Origin: Euglena gracilis
Lineage: Eukaryota > Euglenida > Euglenophyceae > Euglenales
Assembly (NCBI GenBank): GCA_039621445.1
Contig: CP154954.1
Span: forward strand, 29,583,411-29,647,410
DNA length: 64,000 bases
Reading direction: 5' to 3'
Shown one piece after another: positions 53,931-64,000 of the stretch; the stretch's first letter is position 1, and each line of letters begins with the position of its first letter. The notes beneath the pieces are model-generated. The model had not been told where the DNA came from, searched no databases, and worked only from the letters and a program-made list of their open reading frames with translations. A program made the translations under genes and the position numbers.

Positions 53931-56900
53931 ATAATAATATAATAATAATAATATAATAATATAATAATATAATATAATATAATATAATATAATATAATAT
54001 ATATAATATACTATAATAATATAATATAATATCTCCTCTATAATCTATCTAATATAATATCCTCTATAATATATATCTCCTCTCCTCTCTCTCTCCTATC
54101 TAATCTCCTCTCTATCTCTACTCTCCTCTCCCTCTCCTCTCCTCCTTTCCTCTCCTTTCCTCTCCTCTCATCTCCTCTCCTATCCTCTCTCTCCTCTCCT
54201 CTCCTCTCCTCTCCTCTCCTCTCTCCTCTCTCTCCTCTCCTCTCCTCTCCTCTCCTCTCCTCCTCTCCTCTCCTCTCCTCTCCTCTCCTCTCCTCCTCTC
54301 CTCTCCTCTCCTCTGCTCTCCTGTCCTCTCCTCTCCTCTCCTCTCCTCTCCTCTCCTCTCCTGTCTCCTCTCCTGTCCTGTCTTCCTCTCCTGTCCTCTC
54401 CTCTCCTCTCCTCTCCTCTCCTCTCCTCTCCTCTCCTCTCCTCTCCTCTCCTCCTCTCCTCTCTCTCCTCTCCTCTCCTCTCCTCTCCTCTCCTCTCCTC
54501 TCCTCTCCTCTACTCCTCTCCTCTCCTCTCTCTCCTCCTCTCCTCTCCTCTCCTCTCCTCTCCTCTCCTCTCCTCTCCTCTCCTATCCTCTCCTCTCCTG
54601 TCCTGTCCTCTCCTGTCCTCTCCTCTCCTCTCCTCTCTCTCCTCTCCTCTCCTCTCCTCTCCTCTCCTCTCCTCTCCTCTCCTCCTGTCCTGTCCTCTCC
54701 TCTCCTCTCCTCTCTCTCCCTCTCCTCTCCTCTCCTCTCCTCTCCTCTAATCGCCTCTCCTCTCCTCTCCTCTCCTCTCCTCTCCTCTCCTCTCCTTTCC
54801 TCTCCTCTCCTCTCCTCTCCTCTCCTCTCCTCTCCTCTCCTCTCCTCTCCTCCTCTCTTCCTCCCTCTCCTCTCCCCTCCTCTCCTCTCCTCTCCTCTCC
54901 TCTCCTCTCCTCTCCTCTCCTCTCCTCTCCTCTCCTCTCCTCTCCTCTCCCTTCCTCTCCCTTCTCCTCTCCTCTCCTCTCCTCTTCTCTCCTCTCCTCT
55001 CCTCTCCTCTCCTCTCCTCTCCTGTCCTCCTCCTCTCCTCTCCTCTCCTCTCCTCTCCCTCTCCTCTCCTCTCTCTCCTCTCCTCTCCTCTCCTCCTCCT
55101 CTCTCCTCTCCTCTCCTCCCCTCCCCTCCCCTCTCCTCTCCTCTCCTCTCCTCTCCTCTCCTCTCCTTTCCTCTCCTCTCCTATCCTCTCCTCCTCTCCT
55201 CTCTCTCCTCTCCTCTCCTCTCCTCTCCTCTCCTCTCCTCTCCTCTCCTCTCCTCTCCTCTCCTCTCCTCTCCTCTCCTCTCCTCTCCTCTCCTCTCCTC
55301 TCCTCTCCTCTCCTCTCCTCTCCTCTCCTCCTCTCCTCTCCTCCTCTCCTCTCTCTCCTCTCCTCTCCTCTCCTCTCTCTCTCCTCTTCTCCTCTCCTCT
55401 CCACTCCTCATCATTCTTCTCCTCACCACACCACTCCTCACCTCTCCTCACCACTCCTCTCCTCTCCTCTCCTTTTTTTTCTCCTTATTTCTCCTCTTTT
55501 TTTTTATTTATTTTTTTATTTTTTTCCTTTCTCTTCCCTTTTTTCTCCTCTCCTTTCTTTTCTTTTTTTGTTTTTTTTTTTCTCTCCCCTCACTTGTTGC
55601 CGCTGGCTGCCTGAGAGGGCTTTCTTCTTCTGGTTCAACCCCGCCACCCCCACCCCCGGGCCCCACGCAGGGTCAACTTCTCTCGGGGGTGGGGCTTTGT
55701 GGTATTGTTGGTGTAACATTTTAAGGGGGCAAAGGTCACCTCCCCACCATTGCTCAGCACATCGTGTGCTCTTGGCACAGCTAATTGCGCATTCATAAAA
55801 CGGTTTGCCTTCGCCAAACCACAAACCCACGGCCGTGTTGCGTGTTGCTTGGCCAACCCGCGCTGACCCGCCCTCCCCCGGCCCAGGCCTTCGGCGCGGG
55901 GCGGGCGGTGGAGTGGACGTTCCTGACGGCGCCCCACGCGGTGGGGGACGCGAAGGGCGGCTGCGAGTGGTGGGCGCTGCCCCCCGGCGTGCGGTCGTTC
56001 CAGGCGACGGAGTTCGGGGGCTTCGAGGAGTCCGCCCGGATGGTGGAGGAGGCGTGGCAGCGCCAGGGCCCAGACGTCCGTGAAGCCCCCCTTTCCCAAT
56101 CAACGCTTGCCACCACAGCGGAGCATCCTCGACAAACGCGTGTCCGCGAGCATGATTGCCCACCGCTGATTGTGGGATTTTGTTTGCCAGAAGGCACCCC
56201 AGCAGGCTTGTTTTTTTTTTTACTCGTCAGACCCACCCGCCCCGGGGAAGGGTGGTTGGTTGGGGTTTGGACCCCCCCCTAAGGAGGTCCAAGGGGGAGA
56301 CCCTGGGTCTTATACCCTGCCCCTCCCCGGGGGGTCCAGCCTGTCAGCACATTCTTTTTTCAGGGTCCAGCGAAATAAAGTTGGGGCCAGCCCAGCCCAG
56401 CGCAGTCGGGTTAGGCCAAAAATTTGTAATCGAGAGTGTTTGTAAAAAGGCGCCAAATTTTAGGGTTTGGACATTTTGCAGGAGGGAAGAAAACGGCTGA
56501 AGGTTGGTTGAAAATCCTTACGCAGCCAGATTTGGGCCTTTTTATGCATGTTTTTGGGTGCCAGCTGGATCCAGCCCGGCAGATGGCGTCCCCCCCCTGA
56601 ATCCCACCCCCCTGAGAAGGGGGTGTCAAGGCAGCACCGCACCTCTTTCCAGCTGGCCGGGGTACCCACGGGGGCCTTTAAGTAGTTTACTCACAGAGAG
56701 GACGACTTGGCGTCCGCCACACTTCAACATCGTCCATGAGGCATTAGGGATCCCTTTTTTTTTTATGCATATGATGGAGCGGACGCCTGCTTCGACCATT
56801 TGATGCCGTGCTGGGCTTCTCCCAGGGGGTATGCTTTTTCATCGGCTGAGTTTTGGATAATCCCCTTCTGACCACACAGTAATTAGCCTAGCCCATCGAC

Positions 56901-59900
56901 ATAGCTCGTGTTTTGAAATTCGGTGAAAGAATTAGCATCTCAAAGACACCAGACCAGGCACCCCAGGCCCATCGGACCCCACCAGGCCTGAATGGGGTTC
57001 ATACCCTCATCCCCATCCTGGTGTGCAGGAGACCGCCCCACCCCCACACTCACCCCTTCCGTTTCTTTTCAGGGGCCCGATTTTGGATTTTGGTCACAGT
57101 TTTCTTTCGCAGTTTTCGGAGCCGAAGGAATTTTTGCTTGTGAATTGTCATAGTGGGTGGGGGGGTCAAACCACCCCTCCCCCACAGGCCTCAGCATGCA
57201 GCACATCTTCCTTGTCAAAAAAATTTTCAGCGCAAAAGTGCCGGACGGGAAAAGTCTGACCATTTGGGGGGTCCAGCATCCTATGGGAGGAGTGCTGTTG
57301 CGGTCGGGATAAGCCGAAATCAGGGTTTACTGTGCCCCCCCCCCCCCCCCACACAGAAGGAGGCTCTGCAAAACCTAAAGAAAATGCATGAGTATGGCAC
57401 GAGTTTTTGATGGGCAACTTCTTTCCATCCTCCCTTTTGTTGCCCCCTCAGGCGATGCTCTTGGCAGTCCTGCTTGCTCGTGGGCTGAAGAATCAAAGCA
57501 TCGTGAACAGAGTTTTGTATTTAATTGGAGGAGATGCTTATCTTTCTTTGAAGCGTACAAAGAGATTGGCAAAAAAGGTTTCAGATGCCTATCTTTTTAA
57601 AATGTTGTTTTATATTTTTGTAGGATTTCAAGACTTTTGTGGTTGGCTTATTTGGATTGGTATATGTAGTCTGCAATATCAAATTTCCAGACCAGCATCG
57701 AAAGTCGTGCTATGTACGCATCCATGTGTGTACGAATGGGTGCATGCGTGTGCATGTATGTATGTGTGCATGTATGCATGTATGTATGCATGTATGTATT
57801 CGTGTATGTATGTATGTATGTATGTATGTATGTATGTATGTATGTATGTATGTATGTATGTATGTATGTATGTATGTATGTATGTATGTATGTATGTATG
57901 TATGTATGCAATGCAATGCAATGCAATGCAACGCAATGCAACGCAATGCAATGTAATGTTATGCAATGTAATGTAATGTAATGTAATGTAATGTAATGTA
58001 ATGTAATGTAATGTAATGTAATGTAATGTAATGTAATGTAATGTAATGAGGGAAAAGGACTTCGAAAAATTCCAACAATAAGCCCAAAATTAAACCAAAA
58101 TCACCAAAAAGAGCTGAAATGAGAGCATTTTGGCCAAATAAAATGCACGAGCAAGGCGTCACTCTCCGTTCATAACCAACAATATATCAGCCACGGTGCC
58201 TCTTACTTGTGACCACGGGAGTAGGATTAACGCCTTGTAATGTTCTGTAATGTAATGTAATGTAATGTAATGTAATGTAATGTAATGTAATGTAATGTAA
58301 TGTAATGTAATGTAATGTAATGTAATGTAATGTAATGTAATGTAATGTAATGTAATGTAATGTATGTATGTATGTATGTATGTATGTATGTATGTATGCA
58401 TGTATGTATGTATGTATGTATGCATGTATGTATGTATGTATGTATGTATGCATGCATGCATGCATGTATGTATGTATGTATGTATGTATGTATGTATGTA
58501 TGTATGTATGTATGCATGCATGCATGCATGTATGTATGTATGTATGTATGTATGTATGCATGTATGTATGCATGTATGTATGTATGTATGTATGTATGTA
58601 CAAGTAGGTGCTAGCTTCGCTACGCGCGTGAGCTTCGCTCACTCCCCCCCTCTCCCAAAAGCGTGGTGAGCATTGCGGACGCAATTTTCCCATCAATCTG
58701 CTTTTCAGGCCGGAAGCAAAGGCCTTTTGAATTATGGATTTGCTTATGGCCTGCCCGGTGGTCTGACCCAGCCCGGTCCGGCCGGCGACCCAGCGGCCCG
58801 GCCCGGCACAGCCGGCAGCCCGGTGGCTTGACCCAGCGGCCCGGTGGCCCAGCGGCCCGGCCCAGACCGGCCCGGCCCCGCGCGGCCCGTCGGCACAGCC
58901 AGCGGCCCGCCGGCCTGGCCCGGCCCGGCACGGCCCGGCGGCTTGACCTGGCCTGGCCCGGCCAGGCCCGGCCCTCTGGCCCGGCACGGCCCGGCGGCAG
59001 AGCCAGCGGCCCGCCGGCCTGACCCGGCGTGTCTCGGCCTGGCCCGGCCGGCGACCCAGCGGCCCGGCCCGGTCCGGCCCTGCGGCCCAGCGGCCTAGCC
59101 CGGCTCGGCCCGGCGGCACAGGCAGCGGCCCGCCGGCCAGACCCAGCCTGGCCCGGCCCGGCAGCACGGCCCGGCACGGCCGGCAGCCCGGCGTCATGGC
59201 CCGGCTTGGTCGGCGGCCCGGCCCGGCCCGGGGGGAAGGTCCGGCACGGCCGTTCCAGCGGCCCGTCCTGGCCCAGCGGCCCGGCCTGGCCCAGCGGCAC
59301 ACCCAGCGGGCCCGGCCGGCACCCTGGCGGCCCGGCCCGGCCCGGCCCGGCCCGGTGGCCCGGGGGCCTGGCCCGGCACGGCCGGCGGCCCGGGGGCCTG
59401 ACCCGGCCTGGCACGGCCCCCCCGGTTGGTTTGGGTCCCCGGGTGGTCCGAGCAGTTCCCCATCGGTTTTGGGAAATTTTCAAAAAAATCGATTTTTTGG
59501 CCCCCGGAAGACCAAAAAACGGCGAAGTCCCGTGGGAACCCCTTTTGGGGGGCCCCGTACGGGCCCCAAAATGGTCCGGACGGGCCGGGGGTATTTGGGG
59601 TGTATACAGGCCACTTGGGGGTCCCCCGTGGTTGGTTTGGGTCCCCGGGTGGGTCCGTGCAGTTCCCCATCGGTTTTCGGAAAATTTCAAAAATCGATTT
59701 TTTGGCCCCCGGAAGGCTGAAAAACGGCGAAGTCCCGTGGGAACCCCTTTTGGGGGGACCCTTACGGGCCCCAAAACGGTCCGGACAGGCCGGGGGTATG
59801 TGGGGTGTATACAGGCCACTTGGGGGTCCCCCATGGTTGTTTTGGGTCCCCGGGTGGGTCCGTGCAGTTCCCCATCTGTTTTGGGAAAATTTCAAAAATC

Positions 59901-60529
59901 GATTTTTTGGCCCCCGGAAGGCTGAAAAACGGCCAAGTCCCGTGGGAACCCCTTTTGGGGGGCCCCGTACAGGCCCCCCAAAAGGGGTCCGGACGGGCCG
60001 GGGGTATGTGGGGTGTATACAGGCCACTTGGGGGTCCCCCGTGGTTGGTTTGGGTCCCCGGGTGGGTCCGTGCAGTTCCCCATCCGTTTTGGGTAATTTT
60101 CAAAAAATCGATTTTTTGACCCCAAAATGGCCAAAAATGCCCGTCCCCCCCTGGGGCCCCCTTTTTTTGGACCTTGGACGGCCCGTATCTGGGCCAAGCC
60201 GGACAGCCGGACCCCCGGGTCTCCACCAGTGGTTGGGGGGTCCCAGGGGCTTCAATTTTGCCCGGGGGGTGTTTCCTTCAGTTCCCCACGGGTTTCGAGA
60301 TATTTTGGAAAAATCGATTTTTTGACCCCAAAATGGCCCCCGCGGTGAAAATTTTTCTAAGTCGGAAGGGACCCCGGGGGTACCACCAGTTCACCATACC
60401 TAGGTGTGTCGTCGAGTCCTGGGACCTATTCCATCATTTGTCCTCCTATCCTAATATAATACACTTTTGTTGTTTTCGGAGCCTGACAACGCACACAGAA
60501 AAGGTTATTCAAAAAGCAAAAAAAATTCG

Positions 60530-60560
<31 letters not shown>

Positions 60561-62535
60561 CGTTGTTGTTCATGTATGTACTTATGTAAGTGATGTATGT
60601 ATGTATGTATGTATGTATGTATGTATGTATGTATGTATGTATGTATGTATGTATGTATGTATGTATGTATGTATGTGTGTATGTATGTATGTATGTATGT
60701 ATGTATGTATGTATGTATGTATGTATGTATGTATGTATGTATGTATGTATGTATGTGAGTGTATGTATGTGTGTATGTACGCATGTGCATATGTATATAT
60801 GTATGTGTGTGTGTGTGTGTGTGTGTGCGTGTTCTTAACAATTTATGTGATTCTTTTTTGGTGGATTGCGTTAATTTGAGTTTCATTTTATTGCTGGACA
60901 GGATTTTTTGACAGAAAATATGCAGTTAAGCAAAACACAACAAAATTGATTTTTGGTTCTGATACCACCTGAGGTTTTTCCTATCAATGATTTCTATGCA
61001 GAGATGAGCCCATGTTTGGCGGTCAATTCAAAGCCCCTTAGGCCGTTTAAAAAATTGGGGGGTTTAGTTGTCCTTTTTTGCAGCTAAATTTGTTGCTTCC
61101 CTGCTCAAATTCGACATTTTTAAAGCTTCTTGGAAGCACATCTGAGGTTCCATTTCGGGTGCGAGAGTTTGCAGCCAAAAGTGCCATTTTGTGCACTTTT
61201 TGGGCAAAAAATTCTCAAAAATGAAAAAAAAAGCAAAAAGCGCCGGAAGGAAAATTTTGACCTTTTTGGGTGGGGTCCATCCCCCTCCCCCCTGGGTTGG
61301 TCCGGACCCCCCACCGGTTTGGGGAGGGACACCCTCCTTATATCGAACCCTGCCCAATCAAATGTGCAAATAAAGCCCTGGCACTAAAACCAACCCGAGC
61401 GATGCTGTTTGGATCGGCATGGCCCAATCCATATGGTGACACGGTGACAGGCGTGGCCGACCTGGGGGATGTGCTGAAGGAAGGCCAGGGTTGACTGACC
61501 TAACCGCTTTGTCCTGCAGACCCCCTTTCTTTTCACCTGTTTTGATGACGATAAACTTGACAGGCAAAAAATTCTAAATAAACACAATTATTTGTTCTTC
61601 CTGAATTGTTCGCCATTCTGTTTTGGCCGGTTGGGATTTGCGTTGGTATTTGTGATGAAATCTGTGTTGTGATTTGTGTTGGGATTTGTGTTGAAATTTG
61701 TGTTGGGATCTGCGTTGGCGTTTATGTTGAAATTTGCGTTTTTTTGGGATCTTGTTGGGATCCGAAGGGTTACCCCCATTTAATACCTTTTCCCAGCTGG
61801 TTGGCTGGACCCCCCTGGGGGTTAACTCATGGTGGGGGGTTAAGAATTTCCCTGTATGGCATTCCCAGGGTCCTTTTTCACACCAGGCTTATAATCGTTG
61901 CAAACAGCTGCCCACCGCACCTTTCTTGCGCACACTTCGCATTCTCCGTCAGCCATGAAGGCGGTTCCCTGAGGACGCTGCATGTGTACTCCCTGCAGGA
62001 TCCGGTATCTCCCAGCCCCGCCCTGTTGGATGCGCGAAGGTTTGGCGGTGTGGTGAGGACAACATGCCATTGTGGCAGCAGTGGCACCCACAGTGCTAAT
62101 GCGACCGCGACCGCATGCTGGGAGAGTGAGGCATCGTGCATCGTTTTCTGGGCGTTCGTCACAGACGTGGTTTTTTGCGCCTCCGGGCGGTAAATGCTGC
62201 TTTTTTTTGCACGGCGGCCGCGGCGGAAAAGGGGTCACCGCGTCCGCGCCCATTTTGCTGCTTTTTTCGCATGCCTGACGGGGCGGAAAAGGGGTCTCCG
62301 TGTCCGCGGTCCTTCACAACAATCAGGTGAAGGCTTTGCAGGCCACCCCCCCCCCCCACCTGTCGTGGGCTCTTTCTCTGCAACGTACCTGCAGGTCAAC
62401 CCGGGGGCGATGGCCCAGCGGGTGGCGGACTGCTACGGGCCAGCAGCAGAGCGGTGGGTGCACGACGCCCCCGCCCACATCGTGCCCCAGACGCCCGCCG
62501 ACCTCCAGCGCTACATCCAATTCCTGGGCCTGTGA
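52894..62535 (+). CDS. FSH1-type serine hydrolase gene, at least six recognised exons in repeat-filled introns
   Basis: Exons supported by homology and splice sites: 55887-56072 (VEWTFLTAPHAV...FEESARMVEEAWQRQGP), about 56799-56828 (FDAVLGFSQG, nucleophile Ser), 57452-57511 (AMLLAVLLARG), 57624-57659 (DFKTFVVGLFGL), 61953-62052 (LRTLHVYSLQDPV, acid Asp) and 62395-62535 (DAPAHIVPQ, catalytic His, then TGA). This is the order of an FSH1 alpha/beta hydrolase. Acceptors are CAG or TAG; donors include GTATGC, GTATAT and GTGAGG. The left border of the GFSQG exon is unclear, and phase requires a missing exon between 57660 and 61952. Upstream exons 52883-52958 (MPYRILALHD) and 53400-53463 (VVALDRCALWNE) fit in phase but are less sure. 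Family members are small esterases; the substrate here is unknown. Confidence 0.65.
53200..55820. repeat. Duplicated intron segment: 53200-53375 and 55670-55820
   Basis: CTTCTCTCGGG, CACCTCCCCACC, CTAATTGCGCATTCATAAAA and CGGTTTGC(C/T)TTCGCC are shared at about 85-90%. Each copy ends 25-70 bp before an exon acceptor (53399 and 55886). The pyrimidine microsatellite lies between them. Confidence 0.75.
53868..55490. repeat. (AAT)n, AATAT-rich tract, then 1.4 kb of (CTCCT)n
   Basis: 53868-53930 is pure AAT. 53930-54060 is AATAT/AATATAAT. From about 54060 to 55480 the plus strand is almost pure pyrimidine with CTCCT units and few variants. Long frames on both strands here (for example 54583-55454 minus) are artefacts of the 5-bp period. 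Confidence 0.95.
57728..58605. repeat. (ATGT)n, (AATGC)n, (TAATG)n arrays in roughly mirrored order
   Basis: ATGT to 57907, AATGC to about 57955, TAATG to 58047, 190 bp of unique sequence, then TAATG 58240-58362 and ATGT/ATGC to 58600. The unique part has no gene. It begins about 70 bp after a donor of the FSH1-like gene. Confidence 0.95.
58740..59420. repeat. GC-rich degenerate minisatellite (GGCCCGGC-type)
   Basis: Units around CCCGGCCCGGC and CGGCGGCCCG with scattered changes. Long open frames occur on both strands purely because AT-rich stop codons are absent. Confidence 0.85.
59424..60345. repeat. ~206-bp satellite, about 4.5 tandem copies
   Basis: Copies begin with GGTTGGTTTGGGTCCCCGGG at 59424, 59630, 59835 (one change) and 60043, and a diverged part copy lies from 60231. 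Each contains AAAATCGATTTTTTGGCCCC and GTGTATACAGGCCACTTGG. Divergence increases to the right. Confidence 0.85.
60529..60832. repeat. (GTT)n then (ATGT)n microsatellites
   Basis: GTT units at 60529-60571, ATGT at about 60593-60790, ending in a (GT)n run near 60805-60830. Confidence 0.95.
61625..61745. repeat. GGGATTTGTGTTGAAATTT minisatellite, ~18-bp period
   Basis: About six degenerate units lie inside the FSH1-like intron. A plus-strand frame through it (ICVGICDEICVVICVGI) is a repeat artefact. Confidence 0.75.
62155..62330 (+). repeat. Dispersed GC-rich repeat inside the last FSH1-like intron
   Basis: It matches 41535-41665 in inverted orientation. It also contains its own short duplication, GCGGAAAAGGGGTC(A/T)CCG, at about 62223 and 62284. 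The intron (62053-62394) is otherwise simple. Confidence 0.6.
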
Positions 62536-62539
62536 CGCC

Positions 62540-64000
62540 CGCCGCGACGTGCTCAACCTCTCAATTGTGCTCTCAACTGCATTGAGTGCAGGTGCACAAA
62601 CGTCCATTTTTCTGGTGTACATTACGCCTATTTGGCCCCCTCGCACAGCACTTTTCTTCTTCTTTCCACACTCTTTTTCTGCTGTCTGTTTGCTTTTATA
62701 ATTTCCTGGAATTTTTTTCAGTCCTCACCTGGATGTGGAACAGGGTTTTTTTTTTTTTAGGCTTGGACCCTCTCCCCTGGGGGGGGGGGGGGGGTGGGTG
62801 GGTTCCTTGGACCCCCCTCCGCGGGGGGGTTGGGGCTGGTGGGTATATCTTTTTTGGCGCCGAAAATTTTGAAAACGGTGCTATTTTTAGCATTTTCGAG
62901 CAAAAGTGGGTGGTCCCCCAGGATCCCCCCCCCTGGGGGGCCCCACCTCTGGGGGTGGGTGGGTGGGTGCCGACCCCCCTTCCCTCCTCCCCCCCCGGGC
63001 GAAAAAAAAAACCCTGCCGTGGAAGCCCTGAGTAGGCTTCTGCTTAAGAAATATTGGTGCCTCCAGGGGGAACTGCAGCTGGCCCAAAGTCAGGGATCTG
63101 TTAGGCGCTGGGGAGAAGTTCTTGACCCCCAACCCAAAATGCCCTAAATGCCCATTTTTGGCTTTTTGGGGGGGGGAGCAACCAACAAAAATCTTTAAAC
63201 GTTTCAGCCCCCCCCCCCCCAACGCAAGGTATTAAAAAAAAGTGGGTATTGACTAGTTTTTGGCTCCAAACCCCCCCACCCAGTGGGCGGTCGGCCAGGA
63301 TTGGCTGAAAGTGACCACCTGGCACCAAAAGGCCAATTTTGGGGGGATTTTCCACCAAAATTCTTTGATTTTTGGCCATTTTTGTCCGACTGGCCAAAGT
63401 GACCAACCTCTCCCCCCCCGCCGGGGGAAGTGGGTGACTGGTTTTCGAAAAGTGACTGACAGGTTTTTGAAAGTGGAAAGTAACCCCCCAGGGGAGGTTG
63501 GTAAGCAGTGGTATGGTTCCGACCTGGGGGGGGGGAGACCCTCCCTCCTCCTCCCCGTTCACTCAATACCCTGCCTCCAAGAGGGAGTTTCTAGCTGGTG
63601 GACTGCCTTCAGCTCAGTCCAGTGGACCCCAGGGGCCTTGGGCAAAGGCCTGGCCCTGAGTAAACCCTTTAGAAGGAGCCGAGACAAGGATTTCAAGTAA
63701 GTTTGAAGGAAGACATCAGCAAGCGTGCATGCACATGGAGCTGCACACATCACCACCAATGGCGAAAGAGGGTTTCACAAAAGAAAGTGCACGGAACCGT
63801 CCCAACAATAAAACAGCAGAACCATTTTGAGTTCAGGAATTTGTGAAAATGAATCATGAAGACCCGATCTCACAACTGAAAGAGAGAATCTTGCGAAGCA
63901 AGGCTTTGGTGCATTGGTGCGAGAGTATATCTGAAGGCAGGGCTGACCCCCCTGGGGCTCCCTGCCTGTCAGGCATAACTGTTTTTGAAGGCGAAAAATT
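62540..64000. other. No gene or named element seen
   Basis: G and C homopolymers (62770-63000, 63170-63220, 63520) dominate. Open frames carry no recognisable domain. Confidence 0.5.

Noticed and set aside
54583-55454. Open frames of 235-273 aa made of E, R and G
   Set aside because: They are translations of the CTCCT pentanucleotide array; every frame is open because the repeat has no stop codons.
57639-58669. MYVCMYVC / IHTYIHTY frames
   Set aside because: ATGT microsatellite translated in several frames.
58187-60027. Several 270-400-aa frames rich in Gly, Pro, Arg and Ala on both strands
   Set aside because: They arise from GC minisatellite and the 206-bp satellite; both strands are equally open and the protein only mirrors the repeats.

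Overview
The window is nuclear DNA from a eukaryote with a repeat-rich genome, most likely a unicellular alga or other protist. GT-AG introns, retrotransposons, long microsatellites and homopolymer tracts support this. The exact lineage cannot be read from the sequence; an alveolate or another alga with a bloated genome is a guess. I saw no tRNA, rRNA or CRISPR array.

Positions 1-36,000 are nested mobile elements. The dominant class is a group of non-LTR retrotransposons. They have an R2-like reverse transcriptase (RT), a Cys/His finger, a C-terminal restriction-like endonuclease (RLE) and 2A-type ribosome-skipping peptides. Five pieces are visible: A' (915-4811, minus), A copy 1 (5777-11477, plus), B (15025-19710, minus), A copy 2 (25211 to about 30043, plus) and C (about 34141-36030, plus). 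A copy 1 shows the most complete front end. It has a coiled-coil/Gln-rich ORF1, a possible -1 frameshift site, then a polyprotein with three 2A sites. These would release an N-terminal protein, a double zinc-finger protein, an NPPF (methyltransferase-like) protein and the RT-RLE enzyme. A', A copy 1 and B share a 5' leader signature.

Other elements are a hAT transposase with a 44-nt intron (1-789), a Ty3-type element split into opposite orientations (20867-25210 plus; about 33505-30500 minus), two TIR elements of 1.6 kb (7835-9449 and 31345-32937), a 636-bp Tc1/mariner-type element (36204-36839) and a poly(A)-tailed repeat present twice. Comparing copies gives an exact empty site for one TIR element and the order of several insertions.

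Positions 36,000-44,900 are mostly low-complexity and dispersed repeats with a decayed 2A relic near 37,030. From about 44,900 host genes appear. One is a two-exon fragment resembling mitochondrial ribosomal protein uL29m (MRPL47). The other, between about 52.9 and 62.5 kb, is an FSH1-type serine hydrolase. Its small exons carry a recognisable Ser/Asp/His triad and are separated by introns full of microsatellites, a 206-bp satellite and dispersed repeats. Two further GC-rich candidate exons (48087-48339, 49737-49978) lie upstream. Positions 62,540-64,000 hold nothing I can name.
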